From Limosilactobacillus panis (GTDB taxonomy: Bacteria; Bacillota; Bacilli; Lactobacillales; Lactobacillaceae), in NCBI RefSeq assembly GCF_019797825.1, contig NZ_CP081855.1, forward strand, positions 620,001-684,000: DNA of 64,000 nt, given 5' to 3'. Below, in pieces: positions 59,743 through 64,000 of this stretch. Position numbers and translations under genes: made by a program. The notes under the pieces were generated by a model. The model was not told where the DNA came from. It was given only the letters and a program-made list of their open reading frames with translations, and ran no database searches. Within the stretch, counting starts at the first letter, position 1. Every line of letters starts with the position of its first letter.

Positions 59743-62031
59743 TCATAATTGAACGGTCTGGTGAGCATCAGTCAGTTTGAATTCCTTGATCTCATCATTA
59801 ACGTGGACGTATAAGGTCGGCAATTTCTTCAGAGCGCTGACGTCAACGGTTAATTTGTTGTCCTTAATGGTAACCGTAATTTCACCCTGGTGGTTCCCTT
59901 CCTCATCAACCAATGGCTGGCTATGCTGACCAGCGGTTGGTTGGTAAACATGGAGAGTAGAGGCAGCTAGGTAATCATACTTGGCGTGCTCAGCGTTTGG
60001 CTCTTCAAGAAGGATGGCGTTTTGCCGCGCCAGAAGTGGCAGAGTCATATAGTCAAAATGTTCTTTAAACCATTGGCCATGAGCGACGTCATATGACTTA
60101 TTGGTCAAAATATTTGTCCATTTACCAGCAGGGAGATAGTAATTACCTTCGCTACGGTCGTTGAAGATTGGAGCGACTAACAGCTGAGAACCCAACATGT
60201 ATTGAGAGCCCAGTGGGGCAGCAGATTCATCACTAGGGAATTCTACAAACATTGGCCGCATCATCGGGTAGCCATTCTCGTGGGTCTCAACAGCTTGTTC
60301 GAAGAGGTATGGCATTAAAGCCAGCTTGTTCTTGACGAACTTTCTGGAAACTACAACTGCCTCATCCCCGTAATGCCATGGTACCCGGTATTCAGAACTA
60401 CCATGATAACGGCTATGAGTGGAGAGTAAGCCAAACTGGGTCCACCGCTTGTAAAGGTCTGTTGGGCAATGGTCATTAAAACCGCCGATGTCATGACTCC
60501 AGAAGCCAAAGCCGGAGCTCATGAAGGACAGGCCGCCACGAAGGGAAGCGGCCATAGAAGTGTAACGTGAATCGCTATCGCCACCCCAGTTAACCGGGAA
60601 CTGTTGAGTACCAACGGTTGCGGAACGAGCAAAGACTACGGCTTCTTTTTCACCCTTAACTTCTTTAATAGCATTAAAGACAGTCTGATTGTAAAGGAAG
60701 GTGTAGTAGTTGTGCATCCGCTTTGGGTCGGCACCATTGTAGTAGACCGCGTCCTTAACCGGAATTCGTTCACCGAAGTCGGTCTTGAAGGCATCAACAC
60801 CCATATTGAGAAGGTCCTTAAGGTAGCCTTGATACCACTTGACTGCAGCTGGATTCGTAAAGTCTACGAAGGCGTTACCAGCTTGCCAGCGGTCCCACTG
60901 CCATGGATTACCGTCTGGTCGCTTGATTAAGTAGCCTTTATTCCGGGCCTCCATAAAGAGGCGGGATTTCTGGCCGATGTAGGGGTTGAGCCAGACACAA
61001 ACCTTGACGCCACGGTCATGAATCTTCTTTATCAGGCCAGCAGGATCTGGGAACATATCCTTATCCCATTCAAAACTGGTCCATTCAAAGCCCTTCATCC
61101 AGAAGCAGTCGAAGTGGAAGACATCTAATGGGATGTTATTTTCTTTCATCTTATCAATGATGTTGAGAACCGTCTTTTCACTGTAATCAGTCGTAAAGGA
61201 GGTTGTTAACCAGAGGCCAAATGACCAGGCCGGTGGTAGGGCCGGCTTGCCAGTCAGACTGGTGTAGTTGACAAGGACATCCTTCGGGGTTGGTCCATAG
61301 ATAATATAGTACTGGATACTTTCGCCTTCGACGCTAAATTGAACCTTGTCGTTATATTCAGAGGCCACTTCGAATGATACTGTTTCGGGTTCATCAACAA
61401 AAACACCATAGCCATGGTTGGTGATGTAGAAGGGGATGTTTTTGTAAGTCTGTTGGCTTCCAGTACCTCCATCCTTGTTAACGATTTCCACGCTTTGTCC
61501 ATTCTTAACAAAGTGGGAGAACCGCTCACCGAGCCCGTAGACATTTTCACCAACATCGAGGTCCAAGGCCTCACGCATGTAGTGTTTACCGGTGTCACGA
61601 TCGGTGATTTCAGCCTGCATCCCTGGTTCAGAAGTGGTGAGGAGCTTGCCTGCCCCCTTGAACTGCATCTTAAATGGCTGCTTGCCTAAGGGAATCGTTA
61701 CAGAAAGATCACCAGTTTTGAGGGTGAAATGATCATCTTTAACTATATCAGCGTCCATCGTAACTTGTTGGTCATTGATGTGGAAACTTGGTTTAAGTGG
61801 AAATTGAGCAAAGTGAGTTAACTTTACCCCTAATACATTCTTCAACGGGGAAGTAAAGTTAATGGTGGTTGCCCCAATGTCAGTCGTCTGGTCACGACGG
61901 TCGGCGGGATGATAGGGAACAAATACTTCGGCCTTCTTGTGGTCCGCGCTGATACTGTAGTCATATACTTGTGCGGGTGAATTAATATCAAAATTTTCTT
62001 TGGTCAGCCATAAACCGTTAGTAAATTTCAT
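59743..62031 (-). CDS. xylQ: alpha-xylosidase, GH31
   Basis: Hydrolyses terminal alpha-xylosyl units, such as isoprimeverose from xyloglucan. It has 762 residues, close to YicI (772). An N-terminal beta domain (about 1-260), the barrel with FHFDCFWMKGFEW, the nucleophile in DAFKTDFGERIP (about residue 415), and the acid/base Asp in NWGGDSDSRYTSM (about 480), then C-terminal beta domains. KTDFGE, rather than the WxDMNE of alpha-glucosidases, indicates xylosidase. No signal peptide, so the substrate must be imported. Ribosome site AGGAGGTAC. Confidence 0.93.
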   Translation of the reverse strand: MKFTNGLWLTKENFDINSPAQVYDYSISADHKKAEVFVPYHPADRRDQTTDIGATTINFTSPLKNVLGVKLTHFAQFPLKPSFHINDQQVTMDADIVKDDHFTLKTGDLSVTIPLGKQPFKMQFKGAGKLLTTSEPGMQAEITDRDTGKHYMREALDLDVGENVYGLGERFSHFVKNGQSVEIVNKDGGTGSQQTYKNIPFYITNHGYGVFVDEPETVSFEVASEYNDKVQFSVEGESIQYYIIYGPTPKDVLVNYTSLTGKPALPPAWSFGLWLTTSFTTDYSEKTVLNIIDKMKENNIPLDVFHFDCFWMKGFEWTSFEWDKDMFPDPAGLIKKIHDRGVKVCVWLNPYIGQKSRLFMEARNKGYLIKRPDGNPWQWDRWQAGNAFVDFTNPAAVKWYQGYLKDLLNMGVDAFKTDFGERIPVKDAVYYNGADPKRMHNYYTFLYNQTVFNAIKEVKGEKEAVVFARSATVGTQQFPVNWGGDSDSRYTSMAASLRGGLSFMSSGFGFWSHDIGGFNDHCPTDLYKRWTQFGLLSTHSRYHGSSEYRVPWHYGDEAVVVSRKFVKNKLALMPYLFEQAVETHENGYPMMRPMFVEFPSDESAAPLGSQYMLGSQLLVAPIFNDRSEGNYYLPAGKWTNILTNKSYDVAHGQWFKEHFDYMTLPLLARQNAILLEEPNAEHAKYDYLAASTLHVYQPTAGQHSQPLVDEEGNHQGEITVTIKDNKLTVDVSALKKLPTLYVHVNDEIKEFKLTDAHQTVQL

Positions 62032-62313
62032 ATTGTACCTCCTGTAAGTTTGTCTATTACATAAACAATCCTAAATATGACCTGATTGTATATCGCAAAG
62101 TAAGCGCTGTCAATAGTGTAAAAAAGGTGAAATTTACCTTTATTTTGACATTATATGTAGACAAAAACGCTAAATCTGAATTATAAAACTAATTACTGGA
62201 AACGCTTGCAAAATATTTTTAATGGGTCTACACTGTGTTTGCTTGGAAAGACAACAAACCCGGGATTGTCCAAATTGTTATTGATTTTGGAATTATTTAT
62301 CGAGGTGCTATTT
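62032..62313. promoter_or_regulatory. divergent control region of the xyl locus
   Basis: About 280 bp between xylQ and xylP. A perfect cre TGGAAACGCTTGCA (62197-62210) lies on the xylP side and a one-mismatch cre AGTAAGCGCTGTCA (62099-62112) on the xylQ side. TTTGTCTA occurs in inverted orientation at about 62049 and 62156 (candidate XylR operators). TTGACA at 62145 may be a -35 box. CcpA plus XylR control fits. Confidence 0.7.
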
Positions 62314-63702
62314 ATGGATAAGGCTTCAGAAAAGCAAACAAAGATGCCTAACCTGGTTCATTGGCCAGAACGAATCAGTTACGCAGCAACTGACTTTGCC
62401 TGCAATTTGTCATTTGGTTTAATTTCTAACTTCCTGATGTTCTTCTACACTGATGCGTTTGGAATCTCAGCTGCGGCCGTCGGAACTCTGTTCCTGGTCG
62501 CACGGCTGGTTGATGCGGTCGATGGCCCCTTCTGGGGGATTATGATTGATCACACCCACACTCGGTGGGGTAAGTCACGGCCATACTGGTTATGGTTCGC
62601 CATCCCGTATTCCATCTTCTGTGTCCTGGTATTTTCTACGCCGCATATGAGTTTGGAAGGTAAGATTATTTGGGCCTACGTCACCTATATTGGCGTCGAT
62701 GTTCTGTACTCATCAGTCAACATTCCAATTACGTCGATTCTGCCTAACCTGACCAACAACCCGAACGAGCGGGTAACATTAAGCACGATTCGGCAGTTCT
62801 TCGGTACTGCTGGTGGAACCCTGGTTTCCGTCTTGGCACTGCCAATGGTAAATGCCTTTGGTCATGGTAACGAGCAAAATGGGTTCTTCATTACTAGTAT
62901 TATCCTAGCCATCATCGGCTGTGTTCTATTGCTTAATGCCTTTGCCAACACCCGTGAACGGATTCAGACGAAGGAATCTAAGCAGGCACTGCCAATCAAG
63001 ACTTCCTTAAAGGCCTTGAAGCACAACTGGCCATGGGCGGTCATCATCTTTATCAACTTTATCTACTGGATGGGGATGCAAACCCGGAATCAAGTTACTG
63101 TCTATTTCTTCAAGTACAATATGAATGCTGCTTGGCTGACCTCAATCATGCTGGGGTTGCAACTGTTCGCGCTGATTACAGTTGCCATCACTCCATGGTG
63201 CTCAAAGAAGTTTGGCAAGCGTAACACGATGCTTTCCGGGATGCTAATTGCTATCATCGGCCAATTCGTTATGTGGCTTGGTGCAAAGACTGCTAGCGTA
63301 CCCGTCATCATTGCCGCTAACATTATTGTTAACCTAGGGACCGGTTTGGTATCTGGTTTGATTGCCGTTATGCTGGCCGATGCCGTTGACTATGGTGAGT
63401 GGAAAAATGGTGTCCGGGCCGAAGGAATTGTTACCTCGTTCTCATCCTTCTCTGCTAAGTTTGGAATGGGAATCGGTGGTGCGGTCACCGGTTGGATCCT
63501 TAGCATGGGTGGCTACGTTGCCAACCACGCTCAGACCGCTTCCTCACTAAACGCCATTACAATTAACTATGTATGGGTACCAATGGTTGGCTTTGCCCTT
63601 TCTGCTATCGCTTTGATCTTCTACAAGGTTGACTCCTTCGAAGGTAAGATGCAGGCCGACTTACGGGCAAAGCACGCACGTGAAAATGCAGAAAACAAGT
63701 AA
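62314..63702 (+). CDS. xylP: GPH-family sugar:cation symporter (xyloside transporter)
   Basis: Imports isoprimeverose or related alpha-xylosides with a cation. It has 462 residues and 12 hydrophobic segments. The GPH signature LVARLVDAVDGPFWG and the following DHTHTRWGKSRPYWLW are intact, as is ADAVDYGEWKNGVRAEGIV in the second half. No IIA domain is attached. The ATG at 62314 follows CGAGGTGCTATTT; a longer upstream frame overlaps the cre box and is unlikely. XylP of L. pentosus is the named relative by context. Confidence 0.88.
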   Translation: MDKASEKQTKMPNLVHWPERISYAATDFACNLSFGLISNFLMFFYTDAFGISAAAVGTLFLVARLVDAVDGPFWGIMIDHTHTRWGKSRPYWLWFAIPYSIFCVLVFSTPHMSLEGKIIWAYVTYIGVDVLYSSVNIPITSILPNLTNNPNERVTLSTIRQFFGTAGGTLVSVLALPMVNAFGHGNEQNGFFITSIILAIIGCVLLLNAFANTRERIQTKESKQALPIKTSLKALKHNWPWAVIIFINFIYWMGMQTRNQVTVYFFKYNMNAAWLTSIMLGLQLFALITVAITPWCSKKFGKRNTMLSGMLIAIIGQFVMWLGAKTASVPVIIAANIIVNLGTGLVSGLIAVMLADAVDYGEWKNGVRAEGIVTSFSSFSAKFGMGIGGAVTGWILSMGGYVANHAQTASSLNAITINYVWVPMVGFALSAIALIFYKVDSFEGKMQADLRAKHARENAENK

Positions 63703-63717
63703 TACTTAAGCTTGAAC

Positions 63718-63755
63718 GGGGCTGGGAAAAATGAGAGTTCTTCCCGGCCCCTTTC
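63718..63755 (+). terminator. terminator-like hairpin after xylP
   Basis: Stem GGGGCTGGGAA / TTCCCGGCCCC, 12-nt loop, short CTTTCC tail; readthrough into the kinase gene is possible. Confidence 0.6.
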
Positions 63756-63793
63756 CAGTCTGACAAGAATCGTGATATAGAATGGAGAAAAAT

Positions 63794-64000
63794 ATGCGAA
63801 AAAATTATTTAAGTATCGATGTTGGCGGGACCGACATCAAATACGGAATACTTGACCGGGCCGGAAACCTGATAACCCATGATAAACTCGGAACCCCTCA
63901 AGATGGGGTAGGGCCTTTCCTGGAAACCATTGATCAGATTATTAGAAGATACGTTGATCAAATCCGCGGTGTTGCATTTAGCATCCCCGGAACGGTTATT
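63794..64000 (+). CDS. ROK-family sugar kinase, 5' part
   Basis: The first 69 residues are present before the window ends. MRKNYLSIDVGGTDIKYGIL is the N-terminal phosphate loop of ROK kinases, and GVAFSIPGTVI corresponds to the next conserved strand. No winged helix precedes it, so it is a kinase, not a repressor. After xylP-xylQ it probably phosphorylates the glucose released from isoprimeverose (inference). GGAG precedes the ATG. Confidence 0.85.
   Translation, partial: MRKNYLSIDVGGTDIKYGILDRAGNLITHDKLGTPQDGVGPFLETIDQIIRRYVDQIRGVAFSIPGTVI

Overview
The window is chromosomal DNA of a heterofermentative lactic acid bacterium, most likely a Limosilactobacillus (species not determined). The evidence is the pgk-tpiA-eno and secG-est-rnr-smpB blocks, strong AGGAGG-type ribosome sites, CcpA cre boxes, an xylPQR-type isoprimeverose locus, and a tmRNA whose tag reads ANNNSNAYAYAA. 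The assignment rests on reading the proteins and gene order; no database was searched.

Layout. 1-34 kb is housekeeping core: glycolysis (3' end of pgk, tpiA, eno), a ptsI without ptsH, an amino acid permease, a ClC channel, the secG-esterase-rnr-smpB cluster, an LCP cell-wall ligase, a LysR regulator lacking a normal start codon, ung, pta, tsaE-GNAT, a PAS protein, a DnaQ-like exonuclease, murB, rbsK, an intact IS1182-family element, then cdaA-cdaR-glmM, a structured intergenic RNA candidate and glmS. A small RNA candidate follows glmS, then an OatA-like acyltransferase, a MarR-HAD pair, a LysM/Apf-like secreted protein and ssrA (tmRNA).

34.2-49.6 kb is an integrated element of about 15.4 kb, bounded by a 12-bp direct repeat (CGTCATCTCCAT) formed from the 3' end of ssrA. 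It has a tyrosine integrase beside attR, a repressor with divergent operator-like repeats, small helix-turn-helix proteins and a Rha-like protein. It also has a PrimPol plus D5-type helicase replication pair, an iteron array that looks like a replication origin, and an ArpU-like late regulator. It has no capsid, tail, large terminase or lysis genes. This is the plan of a phage-inducible chromosomal island (PICI, a phage satellite). An IS982-family element with a perfect 10-bp target duplication sits inside the putative origin. The left end carries an AT-rich GT-C-like membrane protein gene as probable cargo, next to an IS4-type transposase remnant.

49.6-64 kb returns to core genes: a minus-strand RNA candidate with a tRNA-like 5' end, pyridoxine kinase with an ECF S component, a two-component system, a glucose-uptake protein with a perfect cre box, a sugar O-acetyltransferase and pgi. 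Then come two ROK repressors, an alpha-xylosidase and a GPH-family symporter facing each other across a cre-containing control region, and the start of a ROK sugar kinase. The last block forms an isoprimeverose/alpha-xyloside utilisation locus.

Most interesting: the ssrA-integrated satellite with its origin split by an IS, its internal plus-strand mini transcription units and dispersed repeats, and three unannotated RNA candidates in the core (12.4, 26.9 and 29.1 kb) plus the tRNA-like one near attR.
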